This document shows positions 1 through 9,303 of a stretch of 64,000 nt of DNA, one piece after another. The notes below the pieces were generated by a model. It had not been told where the DNA came from. It ran no database searches and saw nothing but the letters and a program-made list of their open reading frames with translations. Source of the DNA: Clostridia bacterium. GTDB taxonomy: Bacteria > Bacillota > Clostridia > Oscillospirales > Acutalibacteraceae. Made by a program: the position numbers and the translations under genes. Every line of letters starts with the position of its first letter. Within the stretch, counting starts at the first letter, position 1. Location: contig JAFSYM010000004.1 of the NCBI GenBank assembly GCA_017450005.1, positions 26,279-90,278 on the forward strand. The letters run 5' to 3'.

Positions 1-3000
1 CATCGACGAAGCTGCTTGCCGGCTGCGGTTCGTATCGGTTCTGATCCGCATAATAATAATACAGCGCAACATTCCCTTCAAAGATACGCAGGAATCTTTC
101 AGCTTGCAGTCGCTGCGGACAATGCTCAAAAGGCAATCGCAAAAACAGACCGCGTCGTTTTCGGCTGCCCTCTTTTTTGACCGATGCAGAAGGTACTGAA
201 CCGGATACAAACGGCTCAATATGATCACACAGCAGTTTTGTTTCCTCGTCCTCGCGAACACTCAACTTGCCGTGGACGAGAACAATCTTCCCTTCCGCAA
301 GGAATGCTGCGCAAGATTCCAGAGTTTTCGGGAAAATCAGCACTTCGATCGGCCCGCTCAAGTCCTCGATTGTGAGGAATGCCATCGTTGAGTTGTTTTT
401 GGTGATCTTTCGTTTCACGGACGTGATGATCGCAAGCAGCTTGACGCTGTCGCCATCCTGATACGGACTGTCCTCTGCCGTAATCTGCGCGGCGTTTTGA
501 ACGCCGAGTCGAACGGCGTCCTGCCGAAATCTTGCCATCGGGTGACCGGAGATGTATAAACCGGTCACTTCTTTCTCCATGGCAAGCAGTTCCTCGGCAG
601 GCAGTTCTGCTGCCTGCGGCGGTTTGGGCTCCGACTCCTGCACACCGGACATGTCGAAAAAGCCGAGTTGCCCCTCAACACTGCGGCGGCGACTGTCTTC
701 GAGATCGGCCAATACTTCCGGCAGCATCAGCAGCATCTGTCGCCGATTCAGATCCAGATTGTCCAGAGCGCCGCATTTAATCAGACTCTCCACTGCACGG
801 CGATTGAAGTCCTTGCCGTAAATCCGTTTGCAAAAGCTGTAAAAGCTCTTGTATTCCCCCGCCCTTTCTCTCTCCTGTACGATGCGGTCTATAAAGCCCT
901 TGCCGATATTCTTGACGGCAAGCAGACCGAATCGAATACCAGAACCGCTCACGGTAAAGCGTGCAAAGCTGTCGTTGATGCTTGGCGGCAGCACGTCGAT
1001 GCCGATTCGCTGGCATTCGGCCGTATAGCCGATTATCTTATCCGTGCGGTCAAGTACACTGCTGAGGATCGCTGCCATAAACTCGCGCGGATGCTTATTC
1101 TTCAGCCATGCGGTCTGATAGGCGATATATGCGTATGCCGCCGCATGGGACTTATTGAACGCATAGGAGGCAAAGGACGACATATCGTCAAAAATGCTGT
1201 TTGCCGTCTGCGCATCCACGCCGCGTCGGACGGCGCCGTCTACCTCAACTGTCCCGTCATCGCGTGTCAGTCCGTGGATAAAGACCTCACGTTCACGCTC
1301 CATGACGTCGTGCTTTTTCTTGCTCATCGCACGGCGCACAATATCCGCACGGCCGAATGAATAACCGGCGAGTTTCTGAAAGATCTGCATGACCTGTTCC
1401 TGATAGACCATGCAGCCGTATGTGACGTCCAGAATGCTTTCCAGAAGCGGTGTTTTATAGCGGATATGATCGGGATGATGACGGTTGTCGATGTATTTCG
1501 GAATCGAATCCATCGGCCCAGGACGATACAGAGAGATAACAGCAATCAAATCTTCAAGACTTTGCGGTTCCAGCCCGACAAGCGTTGCGCGCATACCCGG
1601 AGACTCAAACTGAAACACCGCTTCCGTATAGCCCTTTGACAGCATCTCGAAGACATCTTTGTCCTGAAAGTCGATGGATTCCAGATCAAACTCCGGCTCA
1701 TGCACACGAATCATGCGCACTGCGTCGTGAATGACAGTCAAATTGCGAAGGCCGAGAAAGTCCATTTTCAGAAGGCCAAGCTCTTCCAGCGTCGTCATGG
1801 TAAACTGTGTCACAATCACGTCGTCATTCATGGCCAGAGGTACATAAGTGGAAACCGGATCGCGCGAAATGACTACACCCGCAGCATGCGTGGATGTATT
1901 GCGCGGCATGCCTTCAATGCTTCGCGCTGTGTCAATCAAATCCCTTATCTGCGGATTGGAATCGACCAGCGCACGCAGCTCCGAGGATTTTTCCAGCGCC
2001 TTATCAATCGTCATTTTCAGCTCGTTCGGGATCAGCTTCGCAACCTGATCCACCGCAGCGTAGGACATGCCCATTACACGCCCGACGTCGCGGATGGCAG
2101 CTCTTGCGGCAAGCGTGCCGAACGTCACAATCTGCGCCACATGATCGCTGCCGTATTTCTGATTGACGTAGTCAATCACTTCGCCGCGCCGTTCGATGCA
2201 GAAATCCACGTCAAAATCGGGCATGCTGACACGTTCCGGATTCAAAAAACGCTCGAATAACAAATTGTACTTCATCGGGTCAATGCCGGTGATTCCAATG
2301 CAATATGCCGCAAGACTGCCAGCGCCGGAGCCTCTCCCCGGTCCGACAGGAATGCCCCTGCTTTTGGCATATCGGATAAAGTCATGCACGATCAGAAAAT
2401 AATCCACATACCCCATCCGGCGAATCACGTCCAGCTCATAATCAAGCCGTTCGATATAACTCTCCGGCGGCGAAGCACCGTAACGGGAAAACAGGCCGAG
2501 ATAACACTGCTCGCTGAACCACTCAAAATGATCGCGCCCGTCCGGGACGTCAAAATGCGGCAGCTTCGTATGGCCGAATTCAAACGTCACATTGCACCGC
2601 TCGGCAATGATTGCCGTGTTTGCAACTGCCTGCGGACAATCGGGGAACAGAGAGAGCATTTCCTGCTCGCTCTTGATATACATTTCATCGGTCTCAAAGT
2701 CCAGACCGGTCTCTTCGCCAAGCCGGTGATTGGTCTGAATACAAATCAAAACCTGCTGTACACGCGCATCCGCCTGCCGGACATAATGCGCGTCGTTCGT
2801 CGCAGCCAGCGGTATACCCGTTTCTTCCGAAAGCCGGATCAGATGCGGGTTGATGGACAACTGTTCACGGATACCGTGATTCTGTATTTCCAAATAATAG
2901 TTGCCTTCTCCGAAAATATCACGATACCGTAAAGCGACTTCCTTCGCATGTTCATAGTCGCCCTGCGTCAATGCGCGCGATACTTCGCCGGCAAGACAGC

Positions 3001-3406
3001 CGGACAGCGCTATCAGTCCGTCGTGATGCGTGCGAAGCAGTTCAAGATCAATGCGCGGTTTGGTATAAAAACCGGAAGTCCAGCTTTCGGAAACCATGGC
3101 AATCAGATTCTGATAGCCGGTATTGTTCTCGCACAGCAAAATCAAATGATAGCGCTCGCTGTCGATTCCGTGCGTCTTGTCATGGCGTGACCGGGGCGCT
3201 ACATAGCACTCACATCCGATGATCGGCCTGATGCCGCGTTCAAGCGCCGCCTTATAAAAATCGATCACGCCGTACATTACGCCGTGATCTGTGATTGCCA
3301 TAGCCGTCTGACCGAGCTCCTTTGCGCGATCAAGTGCGTCCGGAATGCGGCATGCGCCATCCAGCAGACTATATTCGGTATGTAAATGCAGATGCGTAAA
3401 AGCCAT
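1..3406 (-). CDS. dnaE: DNA polymerase III alpha subunit, DnaE type (3' end cut by window edge)
   Basis: Replicative polymerase subunit adding nucleotides at the fork. About 1135 residues are visible; DnaE of this class is usually about 1100-1200 residues, so little is missing. The N-terminus carries the PHP-domain signature HLHTEYS at residues 6-12. The catalytic core shows PGRGSGAG near residue 354 and the metal-binding PDFDVDF near residue 394. An OB-fold nucleic-acid-binding region follows near residue 990. There is no 3'-5' exonuclease insertion as found in PolC. The ATG lies 23 bp after whiA and closes the minus-strand run neuD/hprK/ROK/murB/rapZ/whiA/dnaE. Family assignment is secure; the true C-terminus lies outside the window. 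Confidence 0.96.
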   Translation of the reverse strand, partial: MAFTHLHLHTEYSLLDGACRIPDALDRAKELGQTAMAITDHGVMYGVIDFYKAALERGIRPIIGCECYVAPRSRHDKTHGIDSERYHLILLCENNTGYQNLIAMVSESWTSGFYTKPRIDLELLRTHHDGLIALSGCLAGEVSRALTQGDYEHAKEVALRYRDIFGEGNYYLEIQNHGIREQLSINPHLIRLSEETGIPLAATNDAHYVRQADARVQQVLICIQTNHRLGEETGLDFETDEMYIKSEQEMLSLFPDCPQAVANTAIIAERCNVTFEFGHTKLPHFDVPDGRDHFEWFSEQCYLGLFSRYGASPPESYIERLDYELDVIRRMGYVDYFLIVHDFIRYAKSRGIPVGPGRGSGAGSLAAYCIGITGIDPMKYNLLFERFLNPERVSMPDFDVDFCIERRGEVIDYVNQKYGSDHVAQIVTFGTLAARAAIRDVGRVMGMSYAAVDQVAKLIPNELKMTIDKALEKSSELRALVDSNPQIRDLIDTARSIEGMPRNTSTHAAGVVISRDPVSTYVPLAMNDDVIVTQFTMTTLEELGLLKMDFLGLRNLTVIHDAVRMIRVHEPEFDLESIDFQDKDVFEMLSKGYTEAVFQFESPGMRATLVGLEPQSLEDLIAVISLYRPGPMDSIPKYIDNRHHPDHIRYKTPLLESILDVTYGCMVYQEQVMQIFQKLAGYSFGRADIVRRAMSKKKHDVMEREREVFIHGLTRDDGTVEVDGAVRRGVDAQTANSIFDDMSSFASYAFNKSHAAAYAYIAYQTAWLKNKHPREFMAAILSSVLDRTDKIIGYTAECQRIGIDVLPPSINDSFARFTVSGSGIRFGLLAVKNIGKGFIDRIVQERERAGEYKSFYSFCKRIYGKDFNRRAVESLIKCGALDNLDLNRRQMLLMLPEVLADLEDSRRRSVEGQLGFFDMSGVQESEPKPPQAAELPAEELLAMEKEVTGLYISGHPMARFRQDAVRLGVQNAAQITAEDSPYQDGDSVKLLAIITSVKRKITKNNSTMAFLTIEDLSGPIEVLIFPKTLESCAAFLAEGKIVLVHGKLSVREDEETKLLCDHIEPFVSGSVPSASVKKEGSRKRRGLFLRLPFEHCPQRLQAERFLRIFEGNVALYYYYADQNRYEPQPASSFVD

Positions 3407-3429
3407 CGCGTGCCGCTCCTTTCTGATAT

Positions 3430-4320
3430 TTATAGTTCTTCGGCAATCTGTACGAGCCGCTTCAGGCGATGATTGATCCCGGAACGGGACAAACGGCCTT
3501 CCAGCATTTCTTCAAGCTCGTACAACGATGCCTCCGGATGCTCCATGCGCAGTCTGGCAATTTCCTGCAGACCTTCCGGTAATGTGTCCAGACCTCTTGT
3601 CTGTTCTATTTTCAGGATCGCTTCAACCTGTACGCTTCCTGCGATCACAGAGCGGTCAATATTGGCCGTTTCAAAATTGACACGGCGATTCACATGGTTG
3701 CGCACATCTTTACTGATTTTGACGCCTATCAGTTTCAGTGTTGCGTTCGTCGCGCCCATCAGCGTCAGAATATCCTCGATGTTTTCGCTGTCCTTATAAT
3801 AAATCACATGGTAGCCCTTGCGGACAATATGTTTCGGCGGAAAGCCGATTTCCTGCAGGATACTGACCAGATCGTTGGACAGCTTCAGAAACGGTACAAC
3901 AAATTCAAGATGATAATTCTTTTCGGGCGAGCTGACCGTGCCGCACGCAAGAAACACACCGCGCAGAAACGCTGCAAAGCAGCAATCATCGGCAAGGTTC
4001 GCCCGGTTGATGCGCAGCGATAATTCGCCCGCGTCGTGACCGAAAGCGTTCAGGACGGCGCGTCGCTCCACCGCAGTTTTCACAGATACGATTGCCATCT
4101 TTCCCGTCCGGTCCGAATACTCCGGCGGTACATGCGTGATATCAGCTATACACTGCGCATACATATCGGACACCTTGCGGTTTTCGACGGCAATGGATAC
4201 GGAAGCATTTGAAAAGCTGCGTCCGAACAGCAGCAGCCCATAACTCTGCGCGTGTTGGCAACAGGTTGAAACCGTCTCCAACGCGACGAGTTCATCTTTA
4301 ACTTCTGAAGAAAACGACAT
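3430..4320 (-). CDS. whiA: DNA-binding regulator WhiA
   Basis: 296 residues, the usual length of the family. WhiA combines an N-terminal domain related to LAGLIDADG homing endonucleases (about residues 1-200) with a C-terminal helix-turn-helix (about residues 250-290). In actinobacteria it controls sporulation septation; in Firmicutes it influences cell division and chromosome segregation. AGGGTG precedes the ATG by 7 bases, and the gene follows rapZ by 11 bp. In most Firmicutes yvcK (mgfK) sits between rapZ and whiA; it is absent here. Identification rests on whole-protein resemblance and on context. Confidence 0.95.
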   Translation of the reverse strand: MSFSSEVKDELVALETVSTCCQHAQSYGLLLFGRSFSNASVSIAVENRKVSDMYAQCIADITHVPPEYSDRTGKMAIVSVKTAVERRAVLNAFGHDAGELSLRINRANLADDCCFAAFLRGVFLACGTVSSPEKNYHLEFVVPFLKLSNDLVSILQEIGFPPKHIVRKGYHVIYYKDSENIEDILTLMGATNATLKLIGVKISKDVRNHVNRRVNFETANIDRSVIAGSVQVEAILKIEQTRGLDTLPEGLQEIARLRMEHPEASLYELEEMLEGRLSRSGINHRLKRLVQIAEEL

Positions 4321-4331
4321 TGTCTTGCACC

Positions 4332-5189
4332 CTACTTATTCATATCTCTGTGGTAGATCGAGGTGAGCAGATTGTTCTGCTGAATATGCCGGTGCAGCTT
4401 CTCCGCAAATACAACCGACCGATGCTTACCGCCCGAACAGCCGATCGCAATGACAAGCTGCGTCTTGCCCTCTTTTTCATAAAGCGGGATCAGAAAATCC
4501 AGCATATCATACAGCTTTGCAAGCAGCATCTGCGCCGTGTCCCATTTGAGCACGTATTCCGAAACGCATTCTTCCAGACCGTTATGCTCCTTCAGCTCAT
4601 CCACATAAAACGGATTCGGCAAACAACGCACGTCAAAGACCAGATCTGCATCCGTCGGCATCCCGTACTTGAAGCCGAACGACATACAATGAATATGCAT
4701 CTTTTGCGCGGGGTTGTCCATAAACAACGCAGCGACGCGCTCACGGCAATCCTTGGGTGTTAAGTGGGATGTATCAATGACATAGTCCGCCTTCTGCAGC
4801 GCCGGACGCATCCGCTCGCGCTCGAGCGTGATGGCGTCGTTGAGCAAACCGCTACAAAGATCCGAGAGCGGATGTTTGCGACGCGTGAGCTTGTACCGGC
4901 TCTGCAGTGAATCATCGTCCGCAGTCACGAACAATACTTTATAGTCGATTCCGGCCGTCTGCAGATCGTCCGTGCAGTCAGAAAAAGACTGCGCGGAAAA
5001 GCCGGCACGAATATCCGTCACAACGGCAATTCTCTCATGCGGTTCTTTGGAAGAGAGTATGAGCTGCACAAAAGTGCTGATCAGCTTCGGCGGCATATTG
5101 TCCACGCAAAAATAGCCGATATCTTCCAGCGCGTCGATCACGCGGGACTTGCCCGCACCGGACAAACCGGTCACAAGAATCAGTTCCAT
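4332..5189 (-). CDS. rapZ: RNase adapter / nucleotide-binding protein RapZ (YvcJ)
   Basis: 285 residues, typical. The Walker A motif GLSGAGKS lies at residues 8-15. The C-terminal domain contains GCSGGKHRSV near residue 250, a hallmark of the family. In enterobacteria RapZ guides RNase E to GlmZ RNA and senses glucosamine-6-phosphate; in Firmicutes the homologue YvcJ is a nucleotide hydrolase of less certain role. The gene sits between murB and whiA with 30 and 11 bp gaps, the expected order for Firmicutes, although the gene yvcK that usually follows is missing. Confidence 0.95.
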   Translation of the reverse strand: MELILVTGLSGAGKSRVIDALEDIGYFCVDNMPPKLISTFVQLILSSKEPHERIAVVTDIRAGFSAQSFSDCTDDLQTAGIDYKVLFVTADDDSLQSRYKLTRRKHPLSDLCSGLLNDAITLERERMRPALQKADYVIDTSHLTPKDCRERVAALFMDNPAQKMHIHCMSFGFKYGMPTDADLVFDVRCLPNPFYVDELKEHNGLEECVSEYVLKWDTAQMLLAKLYDMLDFLIPLYEKEGKTQLVIAIGCSGGKHRSVVFAEKLHRHIQQNNLLTSIYHRDMNK

Positions 5190-5219
5190 CGCTTGTACTT
5201 CCTCACAAATCTTTCAGAA

Positions 5220-6125
5220 TCACGGAACAACGCAAACCTCCGGCTCGAGCAAAACGCCTGTCTGCATGAGAACTGTCTCACGCACCGCGTCAATCAAAGC
5301 CAGCACATCCTGTGCGCTCGCGCCGCCGCAGTTGATGATAAATCCTGCATGCTTTTCGCTGACCTGAGCGCCGCCGATGCGCAGCCCCTTCAGGCCGCAT
5401 TGTTCAATCAGCGCCCCGGCATAATACCCTTCGGGACGTTTAAAAGTGGAACCGGCGCTCGGATAGTTCAGCGGCTGCTTATCCCGACGCCGCTGTTTAA
5501 TATCATCCATCCGGGAACGAATGGCATCCGGATCATCTTTTTTTAGCTGAAAAATCCCTGAAAGAACGATCTCCTCGATCCTATGAAATACACTTGTACG
5601 GTAGCCGAGTTCGAGATCGTCACGTGTATGCACATGCTGTCTGCCCTGCCGATCCGCGCTGATCACACAGGAAAGCACATCCTTGATCTCACCGCCGTAT
5701 GCGCCGGCATTCATATATACCGCACCGCCGACCGAACCGGGGATCCCGTAGGCAAATTCCAACCCGGACAAACCGTTCTGCTGCGCAAACATACACAGCT
5801 TGGAAAGGGACAGGCCGGCGTCACAGACGATCTCCGTCTCCGATAAAAGCGTGCAGGACTGCATGCGTTCCGTGCAAATCGTGACGCCGGGCATGCCGCT
5901 GTCTGCAATCAACAGATTGGTACCTTTGCCGAGAATGAAGGGTACAGTCTGCATCTGACCGCAAAATTCAAGCAGCGCACGCAGCATCTGCGCATTTTCC
6001 GGGAAAAGCATCAGTTCTGCCGGTCCTCCGATACGAAAGCTCGTATAGGCCGACAGAGGTTCACCCTCTTTGAATGCGCAATGTATGGAAGCTGCGAAGT
6101 CACGGAATTGAGCAGCAACAGGCAC
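5220..6125 (-). CDS. murB: UDP-N-acetylenolpyruvoylglucosamine reductase MurB
   Basis: FAD- and NADPH-dependent enzyme that makes UDP-N-acetylmuramate for peptidoglycan. The FAD-binding half shows GKGTNLLIAD and then YGIPGSVGGAVYMNAGAYG. The catalytic serine motif SAGSTFKRP and the C-terminal EPEV, which holds the acid residue, are both present. I place the start at a GTG at 6125 because GGGAG lies 8 bases upstream; a GTG at 6134 would overlap that site. About 301 residues, a type IIb-like length. It lies within the hprK-whiA operon, 42 bp after the ROK kinase gene. Confidence 0.96.
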   Translation of the reverse strand: MPVAAQFRDFAASIHCAFKEGEPLSAYTSFRIGGPAELMLFPENAQMLRALLEFCGQMQTVPFILGKGTNLLIADSGMPGVTICTERMQSCTLLSETEIVCDAGLSLSKLCMFAQQNGLSGLEFAYGIPGSVGGAVYMNAGAYGGEIKDVLSCVISADRQGRQHVHTRDDLELGYRTSVFHRIEEIVLSGIFQLKKDDPDAIRSRMDDIKQRRRDKQPLNYPSAGSTFKRPEGYYAGALIEQCGLKGLRIGGAQVSEKHAGFIINCGGASAQDVLALIDAVRETVLMQTGVLLEPEVCVVP

Positions 6126-6167
6126 AGAAAACACTCCCTTTAATCAGGTGTTGAAATCAACGGTGAT

Positions 6168-7118
6168 TTATTCTGTCAGGAAAGCGGCGCCGAATATGCC
6201 GGCGTCATTACCAAGCTCGGCGGCAACGATCTGCGTCTGCTTTTTGGCATGGATCGAATAACGCTCACGGGCAACCATGCGGCGAAGCGGCGCCAGAAGC
6301 GTCTCCCCTTCGTGGCTGATTCCGCCGCCGATACAAATCATATCCGGCTGGAAAATATTGACCACATTCGTGATGCCCTGCGCAAGATAATAGATGTATT
6401 TATCCACAACCTTTTTCGCGGCTTCGTCACCTTGACGCATTCCGTCAAAGGCGGTACGACCGTTTACATTAAATACGGATTCGTCGGCGATCTGCCACAT
6501 CAGACTGTCGGGTGAAACGCGCATGACTTCCTTAGTCTGTGCGATCAGCGCCGTGGCAGAGGAATAGGACTCCCAGCAACCGCGTCTGCCGCAATTGCAC
6601 GGCTCACCGTCCAGACAAATCACCGTATGACCCATCTCTCCGGCCGCAAAGTTGATGCCGGTCACGAGTTTGCCGTCCACGACGATTCCGCTGCCGACGC
6701 CCGTTCCGAGCGTGATTGCAATAAAGTTGGCAACACCGTGTCCGGCGCCGGCAATAGCTTCACCGAGTGCGGCGCAGTTGGCGTCATTATCCAGATAAAT
6801 CGGCTTATCTCCGAGCAGGGAGCGAAGAATGTCCCGCGCCGGAACGTTGAAAAAGTCAAAGTTGTTGGCATATTCGATTACGCCGGTCTCCTTATTGATC
6901 GTGCCGGGTGATCCGATACCGATGGAATCGACGTCCGCAATCGTGATGCCTGCATCATCCGCCGCGAGATTACAAGCCTTTGCCACATCTGCAAACACCT
7001 GATCTGCCGGACGAGGCAGATTCGTTTTCAGATTTGCTCTGCCGATAATCCGATTATCCTCGCTGACAACGCCGACTGCAATGTTTGTGCCGCCGAGATC
7101 CACACCGATTCTGTACAT
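6168..7118 (-). CDS. ROK-family glucokinase
   Basis: 316 residues. The phosphate-binding motif DLGGTN at residues 8-13 and the zinc motif CNCGRRGCWE near residue 178 define a ROK-family sugar kinase. IGIGSPG and the LGTGVGSG glycine turn also match glucokinases of Firmicutes (GlcK). It would phosphorylate glucose, or possibly another hexose, with ATP. GGAGG lies 8 bases before the ATG. Its place between hprK and murB puts a sugar kinase beside the HPr kinase that controls carbon repression. ROK proteins can also be repressors, but no N-terminal helix-turn-helix is present, so it is a kinase. Confidence 0.9.
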   Translation of the reverse strand: MYRIGVDLGGTNIAVGVVSEDNRIIGRANLKTNLPRPADQVFADVAKACNLAADDAGITIADVDSIGIGSPGTINKETGVIEYANNFDFFNVPARDILRSLLGDKPIYLDNDANCAALGEAIAGAGHGVANFIAITLGTGVGSGIVVDGKLVTGINFAAGEMGHTVICLDGEPCNCGRRGCWESYSSATALIAQTKEVMRVSPDSLMWQIADESVFNVNGRTAFDGMRQGDEAAKKVVDKYIYYLAQGITNVVNIFQPDMICIGGGISHEGETLLAPLRRMVARERYSIHAKKQTQIVAAELGNDAGIFGAAFLTE

Positions 7119-7148
7119 AGTATTGTCCTCCGTTGTATAGTATATAAT

Positions 7149-8114
7149 TTATTCTTTCCAAAGTTCCACTTCGCGCTGTTCCGGAACAAACTCTTCATCC
7201 GTCATTCCAAGCTCGCGAAGCAGATCACGCGCATCGTTATAACCCATCTTGCGCTGACGATTATTCATTGCAGCCGCTTCGATGATAATGGCCAGATTGC
7301 GTCCGGCACTGACCGGAACGACTGTCACGGGTACCTTGATACCGAGTATCTCCGTGTACTCGTCATCAATACCCAGACTTTCATAAACTTTTTCTCTGTC
7401 CCATGCCTCCAACTGTACGATGATGTCGATCTTTTCGGTCTCCTTGACCGCACCGATACCGAACAGACGCCGCGCATTCAACACACCGACGCCCCGAAGG
7501 GACATATAGTGACGTATGTTGTCCGGCGCAGAAGCAAGCAGCGTTTTTGAGGATACCTTACGAATTTCAACCGCATCGTCTGCAATCAGGCGATGGCCGC
7601 GTTTGATCAATTCCATTGCCGTCTCGCTTTTGCCCACGCCGCTGCCGCCGAGAATCAGCACGCCCTCGCCGTACACTTCCACCATAACGCCGTGGCGGGT
7701 AATGCGCTCGGCCAGTTTTTCACTCAGATATGAAATAATCTGCGACATAATGTCGGATGTAGACAATCCGCTTCGAACGATCGGGACACCGTAACGATCC
7801 GCCAAAGTCACCATGCCGTCAAGACTTGGGAGATTACGTGTCAGAACAATCAGCGACGGACACTTCTGGAACAGCAGATCCATTGCCTTCATGCGCTGTG
7901 CGAGCGGAAGGCTATTCAGATATTGCGTCTCGTGAAGCCCCAAAAACTGCACGCGTCTGCTTTCAAAATAATCGTCATAGCCGACGAACACAAGTCCCGG
8001 ACGGCTGACTTCCTTGGATGAAATATAGATTTTATTGGCCTCTTTCGGCAAATATACAATGTCAAATCGAAAATCCTCAATCATTCTGGCCAATGAAACA
8101 GAATATGTTTGCAT
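7149..8114 (-). CDS. hprK: HPr kinase/phosphorylase
   Basis: Bifunctional enzyme that phosphorylates HPr on Ser46 and reverses this with phosphate, controlling carbon catabolite repression in Gram-positives. The P-loop GGSGVGKSETA is near residue 158. The conserved segment beginning EAAAMNNRQRKMGYNDA lies at the C-terminal end. I choose ATG 8114 (321 residues) because GAGGTG lies 6 bases upstream and overlaps the stop of the preceding gene; the longer frame begins with GTG. No ptsH (HPr) gene is visible nearby; in related genomes it often sits between whiA and dnaE. Confidence 0.95.
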   Translation of the reverse strand: MQTYSVSLARMIEDFRFDIVYLPKEANKIYISSKEVSRPGLVFVGYDDYFESRRVQFLGLHETQYLNSLPLAQRMKAMDLLFQKCPSLIVLTRNLPSLDGMVTLADRYGVPIVRSGLSTSDIMSQIISYLSEKLAERITRHGVMVEVYGEGVLILGGSGVGKSETAMELIKRGHRLIADDAVEIRKVSSKTLLASAPDNIRHYMSLRGVGVLNARRLFGIGAVKETEKIDIIVQLEAWDREKVYESLGIDDEYTEILGIKVPVTVVPVSAGRNLAIIIEAAAMNNRQRKMGYNDARDLLRELGMTDEEFVPEQREVELWKE

Positions 8115-8124
8115 GATTGTCACC

Positions 8125-8775
8125 TCATATACGCTGAGAATGCGTTCGTATCACTCTGGCAGGAACGCCGACGGCCGTCACATGTGCCGGGATATCGCGC
8201 ACAACCGCAGCGCCGGCGCCGATAATCGCGCCCTCACCGACAGAAAGACCCTGAATCACGCTGCTGCCAACACCGATCTGGCACCCTGCGCCAAGCGTAA
8301 CAGCGCCGGAAATATGTGCAGCCGGAAACAATGTGGCATAATCCTGCAGCACAACATCGTGGCCGATGTTGCAGCTGTTGCTGACCAGCACAAAATCACC
8401 TATCGTAATATCGACGGTCAGAACAGCGCCGAAACCGATGATACAGCCTTGTCCGATCTGCACATAGTCGGACACAACTGCGCCCGGCGCTATGATCGAC
8501 GGAAAGGACAGATGCGGGTTCGCGCACAGTTTCTCAAACAGACGACGTCGAACGACGGGATTGCCGATCGCGATCACTACCGCAGTATCTGCCTCACGCG
8601 AAAGAAGAGCGTCGGAATTACATAGAACAGGATAGTCATGCACCGTCTTCTCAGTGCACGCATCATCGGCAAAACCGAGTATGCGGAATTGCAGTGCAGC
8701 TTTATTCATCTGCTGCAACTGAAACAGTGTTTCACGGCCGAGGCCGCCGACACCGAGTATGATCAAATCCGTCAT
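8125..8775 (-). CDS. NeuD/PglD-family hexapeptide acetyltransferase
   Basis: 216 residues from ATG 8775, preceded by GGGGTG; an upstream in-frame TTG (8790) overlaps that site and is less likely. The N-terminal part is a small Rossmann-like nucleotide-sugar-binding domain (ILGVGGLGRET at residues 5-15). The C-terminal part is a left-handed beta-helix of hexapeptide repeats (rows such as IGQGCIIGFGAV, LGAGCQIGVGSS, VGEGAIIGAGAAV). This is the NeuD/PglD/VioB type of acyltransferase that acetylates amino-sugars of surface glycans. It is first in the run with hprK, so it shares the promoter at 8804-8833. The acceptor cannot be told from the sequence. Confidence 0.85.
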   Translation of the reverse strand: MTDLIILGVGGLGRETLFQLQQMNKAALQFRILGFADDACTEKTVHDYPVLCNSDALLSREADTAVVIAIGNPVVRRRLFEKLCANPHLSFPSIIAPGAVVSDYVQIGQGCIIGFGAVLTVDITIGDFVLVSNSCNIGHDVVLQDYATLFPAAHISGAVTLGAGCQIGVGSSVIQGLSVGEGAIIGAGAAVVRDIPAHVTAVGVPARVIRTHSQRI

Positions 8776-8803
8776 ATAATCACACCCCAAAATCTTTCAT
8801 ATT

Positions 8804-8833
8804 AGTATATCATACTGTACAAGAAAAAATCAA
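8804..8833 (-). promoter_or_regulatory. Putative sigma-A promoter for the neuD-hprK-murB-dnaE run
   Basis: On the minus strand TTGATT (8828-8833) is separated by 18 bases from TATACT (8804-8809). It lies about 29 bases upstream of the first gene. This is a modest match to the consensus, and internal promoters further down the operon are not excluded. Confidence 0.5.
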
Positions 8834-8948
8834 GTTTATCTCCGGTTTTTTCATCCGGATTCCGTAAAAAACTGCTATTATGAATGTGCAGTAATTTCAA
8901 TCTGAAACATAATTTAAATAATAATATGAAATATTTTCACTTATCCTA

Positions 8949-8977
8949 TTGACATGTGAATGATTTTCTCTTATTAT
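8949..8977 (+). promoter_or_regulatory. Sigma-A promoter of the small protein gene at 9008
   Basis: TTGACA (8949-8954), 17 bases, then TATTAT (8972-8977). A ribosome site AATGGAGGGG follows about 6 bases before the ATG at 9008. Good consensus spacing. Confidence 0.7.
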
Positions 8978-9007
8978 ATTACATGGAATTGAAATGGAGG
9001 GGATACA

Positions 9008-9250
9008 ATGCTTGCAGAAAAACAGAAGCTCAAACTTGTCATGAATACAAAACAAATCGTCAACGAAGACGGCGAAGCATATACCGGATACGGGTTTACG
9101 GCATATCGCGTCAACCCATTGACCGAGGTATTTTCGATTGAGGATCTTTCCGCTGATCCGAATGAAATCAGACAGTTGATGGATCTGATACAGGATAACG
9201 ACGTTTCCGTTACGCACTTTCAGGATCTGATCGAAGATTTTTTAGTATGA
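9008..9250 (+). CDS. Small conserved protein (DUF6514-like)
   Basis: 80-residue acidic protein with no signal peptide or membrane segment. It has its own promoter and a strong Shine-Dalgarno (GGAGGGG). The look of the sequence, with LVMNTKQIVNEDGEAYTGYG near the start followed by a short conserved acidic helix (DLSADPNEIRQLMDLIQDN), recalls the short Clostridia proteins grouped as DUF6514. That link is from memory and unconfirmed. No function is known to me. It sits 53 bp before the fucosidase gene, which has a separate promoter. Confidence 0.75.
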   Translation: MLAEKQKLKLVMNTKQIVNEDGEAYTGYGFTAYRVNPLTEVFSIEDLSADPNEIRQLMDLIQDNDVSVTHFQDLIEDFLV

Positions 9251-9254
9251 TAAA

Positions 9255-9283
9255 TTGACACCGACGCGGATTTCCTGTATAAT
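9255..9283 (+). promoter_or_regulatory. Consensus sigma-A promoter of the GH95 fucosidase gene
   Basis: TTGACA (9255-9260), 17 bases, TATAAT (9278-9283): a perfect match in both hexamers and spacing, starting 5 bp after the stop of the preceding small gene. GAGGTGATT precedes the ATG at 9304. The leader is very short (about 12-15 bases), which leaves little room for post-transcriptional control. Confidence 0.85.
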
Positions 9284-9303
9284 CTCGCATGAGGTGATTA
9301 TTC

